Assembly: GCA_964462515.1 (NCBI GenBank)
Contig: CAYWXK010000032.1
Coordinates: 1-48,088 of the forward strand
From: CAYWXK01 sp964462515
Lineage (GTDB): Bacteria; Planctomycetota; Phycisphaerae; Sedimentisphaerales; Anaerobacaceae
Reading direction: 5' to 3'
Length of the DNA stretch: 48,088 nucleotides
Shown here in pieces: positions 23,518 to 32,066 of the stretch. Under the pieces are notes generated by a model. That model searched no databases. It was not told where the DNA came from and saw nothing but the letters and a program-made list of their open reading frames with translations. Position 1 is the first letter of the stretch, and the number at the start of each line of letters is the position of its first letter. The position numbers and the translations under genes are program-made.

Positions 23518-24874
23518 CTACAGAAACAGCAGCCCGACAGTAGAGGGATGCACCTTCAGCGGCAACTCGGTCGAATACTATGGCGGCGGGATGTACAATG
23601 ACTCTTACAGCAGTCCGATAGTAAAGGACTGCACCTTCAGCGGTAACTCGGCCAACGTCTACGGCGGAGGGATGTGGAACAGCTCCAGCAGCCCAACGGT
23701 AAAAAACTGCATCTTCAACGGCAACTCGTCCTCCGCCGCCGGCGGGATGTATAACTACAACTACAGCAGCCCGACAGTAGAGGGCTGCACCTTCAGCGGA
23801 AACTCGGCTGGATTCGAAGGCGGCGGGATGTACAATGAATATAACAGCAGTCCGACCGTAACTAACTGTACATTCAGCGATAACTCGGCCTACGAAGGCG
23901 GCGGGATGTCCAACTGGAACAGCAGCCCGGCGGTGACCAACTGCACGTTCAGTAGGAACTCGGCCATATACGGATCCGGCGGTTGGATGTATAACAACAA
24001 AAGCAGTCCGACTATAGAAGGTTGCACATTCAGCGCCAACTCGGCCTCATATCGCGGCGGAATGTATAACTTCAACTGTACCCCGACTGTGACAAATTGC
24101 ATTCTCTGGGCTGATGTGCCCTCGGAAATATATGGTAGCACGCCGACTGTAACTTACAGCGACGTTCAGGGTGGTTGGACTGGAATTGGTAATATCAACG
24201 CCGACCCGTGTTTTGTAAATCCCGACAGCAATGATTATCATCTGCAAGCCAGTTCGCCGTGTATAAATGCAGGTGACCCAAATTTCATCGCTGAACCGAA
24301 TGAAACAGATATGGATGGTGAGGCCAGAGTGATATTCGCAAGAGTTGATATGGGCGCAGATGAGTTCAATCCAATACACTTGGGGATTGTTAATAAAAAA
24401 CGAGTTGCGAGGACGGAGTTTGTCTATGACTGTAATGTAACCTTTACGAATCTGTGGCCATTTGCGGTAACGAACGTAGAGCTCCAGATGTTGCAGGCAT
24501 CGGAGAATATGACGATAATCGAGCCGAATGTAATATTCGGCGATACGGAGTTTAAGAAATGGGAATCGGTTACCAGTATAGATACCTGCACATTCAGGGT
24601 TGACCGCTCACAACCAATTGACCCGAAGAAAATAGTCTGGAAGGTAAAATGTCAGAGGATAGATACGGGTCAGCCATTGGAGCTGACGATTAACGGTGCT
24701 GGTTCTTCGGGTTTAGAGGGCGCAGCCGAAGGCAAGATTGATTTTGAAGATTTAGCAAGACTTCTCGGCCAATGGCTGCGGGTTGGTCCGGCTGGTAGTA
24801 TTCCGGAAGACATTACCGGCGATGGGATTATAAATTTAGCCGACCTTGCGGCGTTAGCTGCAACACCCCCGTAA
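23495..24874 (+). CDS. Beta-helix protein, C-terminal part with dockerin-like end (frameshifted continuation)
   Basis: 459 codons in the frame that continues the preceding gene. It has no ribosome site or signal peptide of its own, so it is not an independent gene. Seven more NCTFSGNS-type coils run to about 24100, then a helix-capping segment (NADPCFVNPDSNDYHLQ, SPCINAGDPN, DMGADEF) standard for this family. A beta-sandwich of about 110 residues follows (VARTEFVYDCNVTFTNLWP). The end has two dockerin-like motifs: GKIDFEDLARLLGQWL and DITGDGIINLADLAALA. The restored protein would be about 1150 residues, exported, and held at the surface by the dockerin-like end. Confidence 0.8.
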   Translation: MVAAGMHNYRNSSPTVEGCTFSGNSVEYYGGGMYNDSYSSPIVKDCTFSGNSANVYGGGMWNSSSSPTVKNCIFNGNSSSAAGGMYNYNYSSPTVEGCTFSGNSAGFEGGGMYNEYNSSPTVTNCTFSDNSAYEGGGMSNWNSSPAVTNCTFSRNSAIYGSGGWMYNNKSSPTIEGCTFSANSASYRGGMYNFNCTPTVTNCILWADVPSEIYGSTPTVTYSDVQGGWTGIGNINADPCFVNPDSNDYHLQASSPCINAGDPNFIAEPNETDMDGEARVIFARVDMGADEFNPIHLGIVNKKRVARTEFVYDCNVTFTNLWPFAVTNVELQMLQASENMTIIEPNVIFGDTEFKKWESVTSIDTCTFRVDRSQPIDPKKIVWKVKCQRIDTGQPLELTINGAGSSGLEGAAEGKIDFEDLARLLGQWLRVGPAGSIPEDITGDGIINLADLAALAATPP

Positions 24875-24901
24875 AACTTGGGGCGAACTAAAAAGGATTT
24901 G

Positions 24902-24929
24902 GTGGGGCAAGCCCCACACTACATTTTTT
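24902..24929 (+). terminator. Terminator after the beta-helix gene (possibly bidirectional)
   Basis: A perfect stem GTGGGGC-aa-GCCCCAC (24902-24917) is followed six bases later by six T residues (24924-24929). Leftward, after tsaE, the same stem is followed by CAAATCCTTTTT, so it may serve both genes. The stem is also a member of the dispersed palindrome type. Confidence 0.55.
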
Positions 24930-24969
24930 GCGGGAATGATTTTTTTCGTAACTTTTCTGCAGAGCGATG

Positions 24970-25416
24970 TCAGTAATCAACGTATTGGGGGAGGTTTTTG
25001 ATGTGTATTGTTCTACTGGTTTCGCCGGCGTGCTCGAGCTCTATCCGAATGTAATCAATATCCCGCAGGGCTGATTCAATCTTATCCGCCCATTCAATCA
25101 GAACAACCGACTGCGAATAACAAAAATCGTCAAAACCCAGCATCTCAAAATCGGCAATTGAATTTAGCCGGTAGGCATCTATATGATAAATATCGAACCG
25201 GCCCGAATATTCATTGACTATAACAAATGTCGGGCTATTGACCTGCCTGCTGTCTTTAGCCCCCGCACCGGCTGCAATTCCTTTAATAAGATGAGTTTTG
25301 CCGCTTCCAAGCGGCCCACAAATAGCTATGACCTCGCCGCCTTTTAGCTTCTCTCCTATCCTGCGTCCAATCTCAATTGTCTGCTCGGGCGACTGCGATG
25401 TAATCTCTAAATCCAT
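24970..25416 (-). CDS. tsaE: tRNA threonylcarbamoyladenosine biosynthesis ATPase TsaE
   Basis: 148 residues from the ATG at 25414-25416; a GTG at 25455 overlapping the upstream stop would add 13 non-conserved residues. The P-loop is GPLGSGKTHLIKGIA (about 34-48), then SPTFVIVNEY and the Walker B-like IYHIDAYRL, with LIEWADKI near the end, all signatures of TsaE/YjeE. TsaE works with TsaB, TsaC and TsaD to make t6A at position 37 of ANN-decoding tRNAs, and the family is near universal in bacteria. It is the last gene of the argH-thiL-lyase-tsaE set. Confidence 0.93.
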   Translation of the reverse strand: MDLEITSQSPEQTIEIGRRIGEKLKGGEVIAICGPLGSGKTHLIKGIAAGAGAKDSRQVNSPTFVIVNEYSGRFDIYHIDAYRLNSIADFEMLGFDDFCYSQSVVLIEWADKIESALRDIDYIRIELEHAGETSRTIHIKNLPQYVDY

Positions 25417-25451
25417 AAATATCGCAAGATGAAATATGAAATTTAAGATTG

Positions 25452-27149
25452 TCACTTGCCTAATTGCGCCGGATAGTAATATCCCATTGTCTGAGCGGCA
25501 ACGCCTAAGCGGTATTGATGGTCCTGCATAAGACAGAACCGCTGGTCAGCAGCAGCAATAGTAGTAGTATAAATACGAAGCTCTCCTTTCAGGCTGGTTA
25601 TTACTTCCTCACGATAGTCGCCTAAGCAATCAACTACTGCTACGATGCGGCCATCTATGCGTTGAATCTCCTTGCCGCCCCAGTCGCTTATGCAATCGCC
25701 GATAACCACTTCTTTTTGCGCATCCGAATCCCACCAGACCGGTCGCGGGTTTAGCGTGCCTTCTTCAGAAAACTTAATTAATCGGCCGTTCGCGCTATAT
25801 AGCCACCGCTCCTTCAAATCCCTCTCGCCGGCATAGACCTCCATCCCCACAAACTCCTCAAGGATGTCCCCTGCCATTCCCTGGCCGTGAACGTGGCGTG
25901 TGGGTTTTTTGTGCGCCCAGAGCTTGCGGCCTGTCTTAGCGTCCACCACACAGATTCCATCGGTCTCTAACCGCCTTTCAACACCATAAAAAATCTCAAG
26001 CCCGGGATTATTCGGTTCAATGTCGGCAACGTAACAAACATCAGGATGCCCCATCTCCAGCGTCCACAGACCCTTGCCGTTATCATCCAGCACAGCCGCA
26101 CCAATGACCAGCTCATCCCGCCCATCCTCGTCAACATCCGCACTAATCAATCCGTGTGAGCCTTGCCCATCATACTTTTTTCCTTCCTGAGGTGATTCCC
26201 AGTTCCAGATTTGATTAAAATCTTTGTCCAGCGCTCTGGTTTTAATCAGATTATATGTCCCTCGCTGCATAATCAATAATGGCCTTTTGCCATCAAGATA
26301 TGCAACGGTAAGAAAATTACGACAGTAATAGTTATAATCAGGATAGCCATCTCTTGTAAGCCATTCGGTCTTCGCAACAACCTGGCCTGTCTGGCCGTCA
26401 ATCTTTACTAAATACTCCGGCCCTGTTGTAACAAGTCCCTTTTCATCGCGCGGGTCGCCAACGCCTGCCTTGCAATAAACCTCGGCCTTGCCGTCGCCAT
26501 CGACATCATAGACAATCCAAGGTGAATACCATATCCCGGCCTCAATAGACCAGCCCATATCGTATCGCCACATCATAGTGCCGTCCAAACGATACGCCTC
26601 GAGCTTGTAGGTTGTAGTGCTTCGCTTCCAGTAGCCGGGCTGCTGATAAGGGTCGGTATTGAAATCGGGCTGCTTGATAATAAACTCATAGACGCCATCG
26701 CCATCCAAATCACCCAGCCCAACTTTTTGAAAATCGTAATCGCCTTTCAGCGGAATGCTAACATAAGATTTCGGCTGGCCGGTCAACGTAATCCTGACCT
26801 CACCCAATCGTCTGGATTTAGCCGACTCATTTTTTTGATTGTATCCATAAAGTTCATAAATATAATTTTTTTGGCCTGCATCCCAGGCAGTGTTATCTAT
26901 GAAGTTAGTAAGTCGTAACTTATCCTTCGTTAAAACCACCGATTTACTATCATCCTCATCTTGACTGCGGCGTCTGACTTCAAAAGTAATATCCTGCGGG
27001 TCCTCCTGTAACAGCCGCCAGCTAAGAAAAACCGAACCATCCTTGCACTCCAACGCCACCAACGCCCGGTCAAGCTTTTCTAAAGACCAGACAGGAGCCG
27101 ATAAGACAAAAAACACAATCGCCCAGACAAACATTAATCGAACTCTCAT
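25452..27149 (-). CDS. Exported polysaccharide lyase family 11-like protein (rhamnogalacturonan lyase)
   Basis: 565 residues. The signal peptide (1-22, LMFVWAIVFFVLSAPVWS) is followed by a fibronectin-like beta domain (LDRALVALECKDGSVFLSWRL) and an eight-bladed propeller rich in calcium-type DxDGDG loops (GDLDGDGVYEF, YDVDGDGKAEVY, ADVDEDGRDELV). The order and spacing match PL11 enzymes such as YesW, which cut rhamnogalacturonan I by beta-elimination. The length is close to the usual 590-620. Its last four bases overlap the tsaE frame, and it starts 37 bases after thiL, an odd place for a secreted pectin enzyme. Catalytic residues were not checked against a structure; a non-catalytic FG-GAP propeller is the alternative. 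Confidence 0.72.
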   Translation of the reverse strand: MRVRLMFVWAIVFFVLSAPVWSLEKLDRALVALECKDGSVFLSWRLLQEDPQDITFEVRRRSQDEDDSKSVVLTKDKLRLTNFIDNTAWDAGQKNYIYELYGYNQKNESAKSRRLGEVRITLTGQPKSYVSIPLKGDYDFQKVGLGDLDGDGVYEFIIKQPDFNTDPYQQPGYWKRSTTTYKLEAYRLDGTMMWRYDMGWSIEAGIWYSPWIVYDVDGDGKAEVYCKAGVGDPRDEKGLVTTGPEYLVKIDGQTGQVVAKTEWLTRDGYPDYNYYCRNFLTVAYLDGKRPLLIMQRGTYNLIKTRALDKDFNQIWNWESPQEGKKYDGQGSHGLISADVDEDGRDELVIGAAVLDDNGKGLWTLEMGHPDVCYVADIEPNNPGLEIFYGVERRLETDGICVVDAKTGRKLWAHKKPTRHVHGQGMAGDILEEFVGMEVYAGERDLKERWLYSANGRLIKFSEEGTLNPRPVWWDSDAQKEVVIGDCISDWGGKEIQRIDGRIVAVVDCLGDYREEVITSLKGELRIYTTTIAAADQRFCLMQDHQYRLGVAAQTMGYYYPAQLGK

Positions 27150-27186
27150 AATCCATACCTCCCTGACAACTTTTGATGGAAATCAG

Positions 27187-28113
27187 TTATCTATCCCTCA
27201 AATGGTCGTAGCCCTTCGCTTTTAGCTTACAAACCCGGCCATTCGGCAATTTTATTTGCATCTTTTTTGTGTCGGTAATAGTTCCAATTTGCGTAATTGC
27301 AATAGGGACATCCCAATCCTTTAACAACGTTTCACAATCTTTTGGTGTGAGAGTAAAAAGCAATTCAAAATCCTCGCCATCGTTGAGCGCTGAACCGAGC
27401 GGGTCTTTGTTCTTTCGGGCATCAGACGATATCGGAATCTGCTCTGCATATATAATAGCCCCAACGCCGCTTTGCTGACAGATTCGGTTCAGGTCGCTGC
27501 TAAGTCCATCGCTAATATCAATCATCGAATGGACTGTTACCGTATGAGCGATTTTTATCGCCTCTTTAACTCTCGGCTCAAATCTCAAATGTTTGACTAA
27601 ACCAGCCCCACCTAAGTAGCCCGTTAAACAGATACTATCACCGACTTTCGCACCCGAGCGCCTTACAGGTTCATTGCCTGCATATCTACTGAGCATCGCC
27701 ACGCTTATTACAAAAGGCTCTTTCTTCTTCCACCTTGTAATGTCGCCTCCAACCAGCGCGCAACCGAACTTATCGCCCGCAAGAGTAATCCCTGAATGGA
27801 GCTGTTTTAATTCCCGCTGGCCAAATTCTTTTGGCAGTCCGACAGAGACGACTGCAGCGACAGGCACAGTCGCCATCGCTGCACAATCGCTCAGATTGAC
27901 CGCCATCGCCTTATAGCCCACCTGTTTCAAAGTAGTTTTTTTGAGGTCGAAATGCACACCATCCAGAAGCATATCTGTCGTAATAAAAACCGGCACATCG
28001 CCGGCAAACTGAACTTGTGCCATATCATCGCCGATGCCGATGGGAAAATCTTCTATTGATAACTTGCTCTGATGGGCAAACCAAGCAGTTATTTTGTCTT
28101 CGCCGTTACTCAT
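27187..28113 (-). CDS. thiL: Thiamine-monophosphate kinase ThiL
   Basis: 308 residues. ThiL phosphorylates thiamine monophosphate to thiamine pyrophosphate with ATP. Seen motifs: GIGDDMAQV (metal/ATP-binding Asp pair), TTDMLLDGVHFD, MAVNLSDCAAMA, LVGGDITR, IDISDGLSSDLNRI and NDGEDFELLFT, in the order and spacing of the family. The start ATG overlaps the argH stop (ATGA at 28110-28113), so translation is coupled. Length is normal (about 310-330). thiL beside tsaE is a frequent bacterial arrangement as far as I recall, but here a lyase gene sits between them. Confidence 0.95.
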   Translation of the reverse strand: MSNGEDKITAWFAHQSKLSIEDFPIGIGDDMAQVQFAGDVPVFITTDMLLDGVHFDLKKTTLKQVGYKAMAVNLSDCAAMATVPVAAVVSVGLPKEFGQRELKQLHSGITLAGDKFGCALVGGDITRWKKKEPFVISVAMLSRYAGNEPVRRSGAKVGDSICLTGYLGGAGLVKHLRFEPRVKEAIKIAHTVTVHSMIDISDGLSSDLNRICQQSGVGAIIYAEQIPISSDARKNKDPLGSALNDGEDFELLFTLTPKDCETLLKDWDVPIAITQIGTITDTKKMQIKLPNGRVCKLKAKGYDHLRDR

Positions 28114-29498
28114 CGCTCGCCCAATTGCTTATTCCAGTATGCGACCTGCCGTTTTGCCTGCTGCGGCCCCGCTGCGCCTTCGGTAACATATTTTCTGACA
28201 ACATTCGCCGCCCCGAGATTTTCATAGACATCCGGCTCAACCGCTGCGCAATGCTGCTTGAATTCATCCAAACTAATGTCAGCTAACTTTTTATTTACCT
28301 TCTCACAGTAAGTAACCAGCGTCCCAACTATGCCGTGTGCCTGGCGGAAGGCAACTCCCTTTTTTACTAAATACTCCGCCAAACTTGTAGCATCCAAAAA
28401 TCCTTCGTCCAGACCAACGGCAAGTCTTTTTGCATCGAATTTCGTATGTGACACAACCCCTGTCATCACATCCAAACAGGCCTCGACCGTGTCACTGGCC
28501 GCAAAAACATGAACTTTATCTTCCTGTAAATCACGGTTATAGCCCGACGTCTGCGCTTTTAGAATCGTCAGAATTCCAATCAATGCGCCATAGACCGAAC
28601 CGGTCTTTGCGCGAATCAGCTCAAGGACATCGGGATTACGCTTCTGCGGCATCATACTCGATGAGGTGCAGAAGCTGTCATCAAGCCGCACAAAACCAAA
28701 CTCATTTGAAGAATATATTATCCAATCTTCGGCTAATCGTGACAAGTGCGTTGCAATAAGCGCACAATCGAAAATAAATTCTGCACAGAAGTCCCTGTCG
28801 CTTGTCGCATCTATACAGTTATAGCCGATATCAGCAAACCCCAATTGCTTTGCTGTGCCTTTTCTGTCCAACGGCAGCGTTGACCCCGCCAGCGCTCCAC
28901 AGCCCAAAGGCGAAACATCAAGCAGTCCTTTACAGTTTTTCAGCCGGATAAAGTCACGCTCTAACTGCTCCACAAAACTCAATAGATATGAAGCAACAAC
29001 TATCGGCTGAGCACGCTGCAAATGCGTATAACCTGGCATCACATCCTCAGTGTGCCTTTCCGCCAGTTTAACAAAGGCATTCTGGAGCTGCGTTATCTTG
29101 GCTTGCAGAATCTCTATCTGGTCCCGCATCCACAATCGGATGTCCGTAGCGACCTGGTCGTTGCGGCTTCTGCCGGTATGCAGTTTTTTACCTGCATCGC
29201 CAATCTTTGCAACCAGCGCCGCCTCGACTGCCATATGTATATCTTCGAACTTTTTTTCAAATCTGAACCTCCCTTCTGCGATTTCCTGCGATATCTCGAT
29301 AAGCCCGTCCTTGATGGCTTTGAGCTCGTCCTTCGTAATCAATTTTTGCTCAGCCAACATCTGCGCGTGAGCGATTGAGCCGACAATGTCATATTTGTAA
29401 AGCCGCTTGTCGTTAGATAGGGACTGGACAAAATCAATCAGAAGCTTATCAGGCTCACCGCTTAGCCGCTTCTCCCAACTTTTTTCTGCCTCAACCAT
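28110..29498 (-). CDS. argH: Argininosuccinate lyase
   Basis: 462 residues, the usual length. ArgH splits argininosuccinate into arginine and fumarate, the last step of arginine synthesis. The fumarase/aspartase-superfamily signature GSSMMPQKRNPDVLELIR is present, along with HTGRSRNDQVATD and GYTHLQRAQP (catalytic His region). The N-terminus (EKRLSGEPDKLLIDFVQSL) fits the family. An AGGAG site lies nine bases before the ATG. It heads the leftward four-gene set; other arg genes are not in the window. Confidence 0.96.
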   Translation of the reverse strand: MVEAEKSWEKRLSGEPDKLLIDFVQSLSNDKRLYKYDIVGSIAHAQMLAEQKLITKDELKAIKDGLIEISQEIAEGRFRFEKKFEDIHMAVEAALVAKIGDAGKKLHTGRSRNDQVATDIRLWMRDQIEILQAKITQLQNAFVKLAERHTEDVMPGYTHLQRAQPIVVASYLLSFVEQLERDFIRLKNCKGLLDVSPLGCGALAGSTLPLDRKGTAKQLGFADIGYNCIDATSDRDFCAEFIFDCALIATHLSRLAEDWIIYSSNEFGFVRLDDSFCTSSSMMPQKRNPDVLELIRAKTGSVYGALIGILTILKAQTSGYNRDLQEDKVHVFAASDTVEACLDVMTGVVSHTKFDAKRLAVGLDEGFLDATSLAEYLVKKGVAFRQAHGIVGTLVTYCEKVNKKLADISLDEFKQHCAAVEPDVYENLGAANVVRKYVTEGAAGPQQAKRQVAYWNKQLGER

Positions 29499-29668
29499 AT
29501 AAATACTCCTAAAAATATTTTGTTCTCAAATCATACACCTTGCTCTATGGTATGTCAAATATTTCACGCTCTTGCCCTTGCAACCAAACGATAAGTTTAT
29601 TATCCTGCTGTTACCAAAGAACTCTTTTGAAAAAAACAAGATGACCAAAAAGAAAAAAAAGAACAGAT

Positions 29669-30844
29669 ATGTCACAAAAACTTTTGATAACCAATTGCAA
29701 ATTATTCACCGCACCAAGCCAGACCACTTCCATTCTCATCGAAAATGGCACTATTACCAAAATCGGTCAAATCGACCCTACTACCCATCGCGAGAAAACA
29801 CTCGACGCCCAGGGCAGAATAATCGCCCCCGGCTTCATCGACATCCACATCCAGGGAGCGGGCGGCGCAGATATCCTCGATGGAACAGCCGATGCACTAA
29901 AAGCAATATCACAAACCTGCGCGCGTTTCGGAACCACCGGCTTTGTTGCTACAACCGTATTCAAACCGAACCAGAAAAACAAGCACCTCATAATCGCTGC
30001 CGAATACGTAGGCCAAAATCTCGGCGGCGCTAATCTGCTCGGAATTCATATCGAAGGCCCATTTATCTCACCACAAAAAAGAGGAATGGTCCAGCCCGAT
30101 TGCCTCTGTCCCCCATCCTCAGAAATTCTCGACAAAATATTGGATGTAACAGCCAGCCGGCTCAAAATGATGACAATCGCACCCGAGCTGCCCGACAACC
30201 TGCCGATAATCCGGCGCCTCGTAAGCTCCGGCATTATTGCCTCTTTCGGCCACTCAAACGCCACCTACGAGCAAACCCTCGATGGTTTCCAGGCAGGAAT
30301 CTCGCACGTAACTCACCTGTTCAATGCGATGCCCTCGATACACCATCGCTCACCCGGTCCGCTCATCGCCATTTTTCAAAACAAACAGGTAACCATACAG
30401 CTTATCACCGATGGCGTCCACATTCACCCCGCCGTTTTGAGATTAGCCTTTGAAATACTCAGCCCTGGCCGCATCATACCTATCACCGATGGTATGCAAG
30501 CGATGGGACTTCCTGATGGTAAATACGTTTATAATGGAATCGAATATGAATCCAAAAACGGAGCCGCAAGATATAAAGACGGCACCCTTATCGGAACCGC
30601 TCTGGGTTTAAGTCAGCTTCTGGACCGCCTTATGCAATTCACAAATTGTCCCCTCGATGTCGCAATCAAAACTGTTACCGAAAATCCTGCAAAACTTTTA
30701 GGCCTCGATAATAAAAAAGGCTTCATCGCACCGGGAAAGGACGCCGACTTAGTTTTGCTTGACCAGGACTATTCAGTCCACACAACCATCATCGCCGGCA
30801 AAATCGTATTTCAATCGACCCTGCTCATGACGGGCCCAAAATAA
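29669..30844 (+). CDS. nagA: N-acetylglucosamine-6-phosphate deacetylase
   Basis: 391 residues of the amidohydrolase superfamily. It removes acetate from GlcNAc-6-phosphate, feeding amino sugars into glycolysis or cell-wall precursors. Seen: PGFIDIHIQGAGG, metal-ligand Glu in GIHIEGPFIS, FGHSNATYEQ and SHVTHLFNAM (metal His residues), LITDGVHIHP, and catalytic Asp in PITDGMQAMG. The ATG lies after an A/G-rich stretch with no strong ribosome site. It is divergent from argH and has no nagB neighbour here. Confidence 0.93.
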   Translation: MSQKLLITNCKLFTAPSQTTSILIENGTITKIGQIDPTTHREKTLDAQGRIIAPGFIDIHIQGAGGADILDGTADALKAISQTCARFGTTGFVATTVFKPNQKNKHLIIAAEYVGQNLGGANLLGIHIEGPFISPQKRGMVQPDCLCPPSSEILDKILDVTASRLKMMTIAPELPDNLPIIRRLVSSGIIASFGHSNATYEQTLDGFQAGISHVTHLFNAMPSIHHRSPGPLIAIFQNKQVTIQLITDGVHIHPAVLRLAFEILSPGRIIPITDGMQAMGLPDGKYVYNGIEYESKNGAARYKDGTLIGTALGLSQLLDRLMQFTNCPLDVAIKTVTENPAKLLGLDNKKGFIAPGKDADLVLLDQDYSVHTTIIAGKIVFQSTLLMTGPK

Positions 30845-30908
30845 CCACTCAACTTGCCATCAAAACAAATTCTTCAAAAGCTTATTTCACCAAGACCATA
30901 ATCGGAAC

Positions 30909-30938
30909 AAAAAATTGGGAGAGCATAAATGCTCTCCC
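30909..30938 (-). terminator. Leftward intrinsic terminator with no gene before it
   Basis: GGGAGAGCAT (30917-30926) pairs perfectly with ATGCTCTCCC (30929-30938) around a two-base loop. Read leftward it is followed by AA then six T residues (30914-30909). The nagA gene runs the other way, so this either ends an unseen reverse-strand RNA or stops transcription entering nagA antisense. Confidence 0.65.
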
Positions 30939-31046
30939 ATAACTTGTGCGGCTCTTTCCTTTTTGTCCTTAGCCATCCTTCACAATGCCCGAATCCACCA
31001 TCAGACTTGTGCGCAATGCCAAATGGACAGCAAAAGTCAAGCTAAT

Positions 31047-31062
31047 ATGACCAACTGGTCAT
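31047..31062. promoter_or_regulatory. 16-base perfect palindrome, TetR-operator-like
   Basis: ATGACCAACTGGTCAT is a perfect palindrome. The core TGACCA-N2-TGGTCA resembles sites bound by several TetR-family repressors. A TTGACT hexamer lies just leftward of it on the reverse strand. No regulator gene is adjacent, so the role is unproved. Confidence 0.35.
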
Positions 31063-31205
31063 TTTGCAGAGCCACCCATTTTTGAATCTATTAAAACTAT
31101 AATCGGCAGGACCCTCTACAAATCTTCAATTTTTAACCTGCTATTGGCCAACGTGTGCGCTTCACGTTTATAGGTGGGATTTATATTTCCTTAATCAGTA
31201 GTCAG

Positions 31206-31331
31206 CGGTATCACAAGGCCGTTGGGAACGTGACACCCGATGATGTGTGCTTTGGCCGGCGGGAGCAGAGTCGAAACAAAAAACGCTTCTTGAAAGGAAA
31301 GAATCCAACAATAAATGACAACCGGAGTTAA
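31206..31331 (+). pseudogene. Decayed C-terminal end of an IS3-type transposase
   Basis: The frame reads RYHKAVGNVTPDDVCFGRRE and on to a TAA at 31329-31331. This closely follows the end of IS3-group integrase-type transposases (the RYHExLGNVTPADVYFGR pattern). No start, catalytic DDE core or matching upstream frame remains. Possible traces of the same frame continue back to about 31180. Confidence 0.65.
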
Positions 31332-31717
31332 AATCGTCTCATAATTCAAAGTCGTTTTTGTCTCATTTTTGCTGACGATATATTCTCCAGCACATCTTCC
31401 TAAACTATTAGAACATTAGCGAGACTAAGTGAATTGTATTATACTTTTTTTGGATGTGAGAAGCGAAGTTAAGAATGCCTGCTAAAGCCTACGAAAACCT
31501 ATAGAATCTCACATAGGAAACTAAAAGACTTAAAGCTAATTATATTCAAACAATTGACTTATAAGATTTGGAATGATAAGAGGGCTGGCTAACACCAGAG
31601 CAGAAAGGTAATTGGAAAGAGATATAAACAATGCTGGATTTTGCCTGATTACCCAAACACTTCCAATTTAACGGAGTGCTGCTTGTTTGGATTGTCTATT
31701 TTAACAAACGTGGGGCT

Positions 31718-31750
31718 AAAAAAGCCAGATTCTTAGATAGAATCTGGCTT
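31718..31750 (-). terminator. Leftward intrinsic terminator beside a CCTCCTCC motif
   Basis: AAGCCAGATTCT (31722-31733) pairs perfectly with AGAATCTGGCTT (31739-31750), loop five bases. Leftward the stem ends in a run of six T (31723-31718). Immediately before it on that strand is CACCCTCCTCCG (31762-31751), complementary to a ribosome-binding site. Rightward the same bases read GGAGGAGGGTGATG, a strong ribosome site before a three-codon frame. Confidence 0.65.
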
Positions 31751-32066
31751 CGGAGGAGGGTGATGAAAAGCTAAAGATAACAGCTAAATATCAAGATACT
31801 TTGCCTCAAAATTCTCCTCACTTATTTAATCGAACGAACGCCAAAAATTTCTTTAGCGAAACTAAAATGAGAAACTACACGTCTTTCTGGAAAGAGTCAA
31901 GTCTTTAATGACAAAATTTTAAAATTTTATTATTATTTTTTTCTTGAACCACTAATTCTGCTCAAAAACTAAATTAGTTTACGCTTGATAAAGTAGTTTT
32001 GTTCTCATATTTTTAACCAAAATGCTGTTACTTCTTTTCTACTACGTCCTTATGAAAGAGTGAGCT

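Larger units (their letters stand above)
30845..32066. other. Gene-poor region with terminators and transposon remains
   Basis: About 1.2 kb between nagA and panB. It contains, in order: a leftward terminator (30909-30938), a 16-base palindrome (31047-31062), the decayed end of an IS3-type transposase (31206-31331), and a leftward terminator with a GGAGGAGG motif beside it (31718-31758). The two leftward terminators imply transcripts from the reverse strand although no protein gene was found there. The last 250 bases are very AT-rich and should contain the panB promoter. Confidence 0.5.

Noticed and set aside
21950..24110. Regular DNA repeats that might suggest a CRISPR array
   Set aside because: The repeats are coding, multiples of three, vary in length and encode beta-helix coils; there are no unique spacers of constant size.
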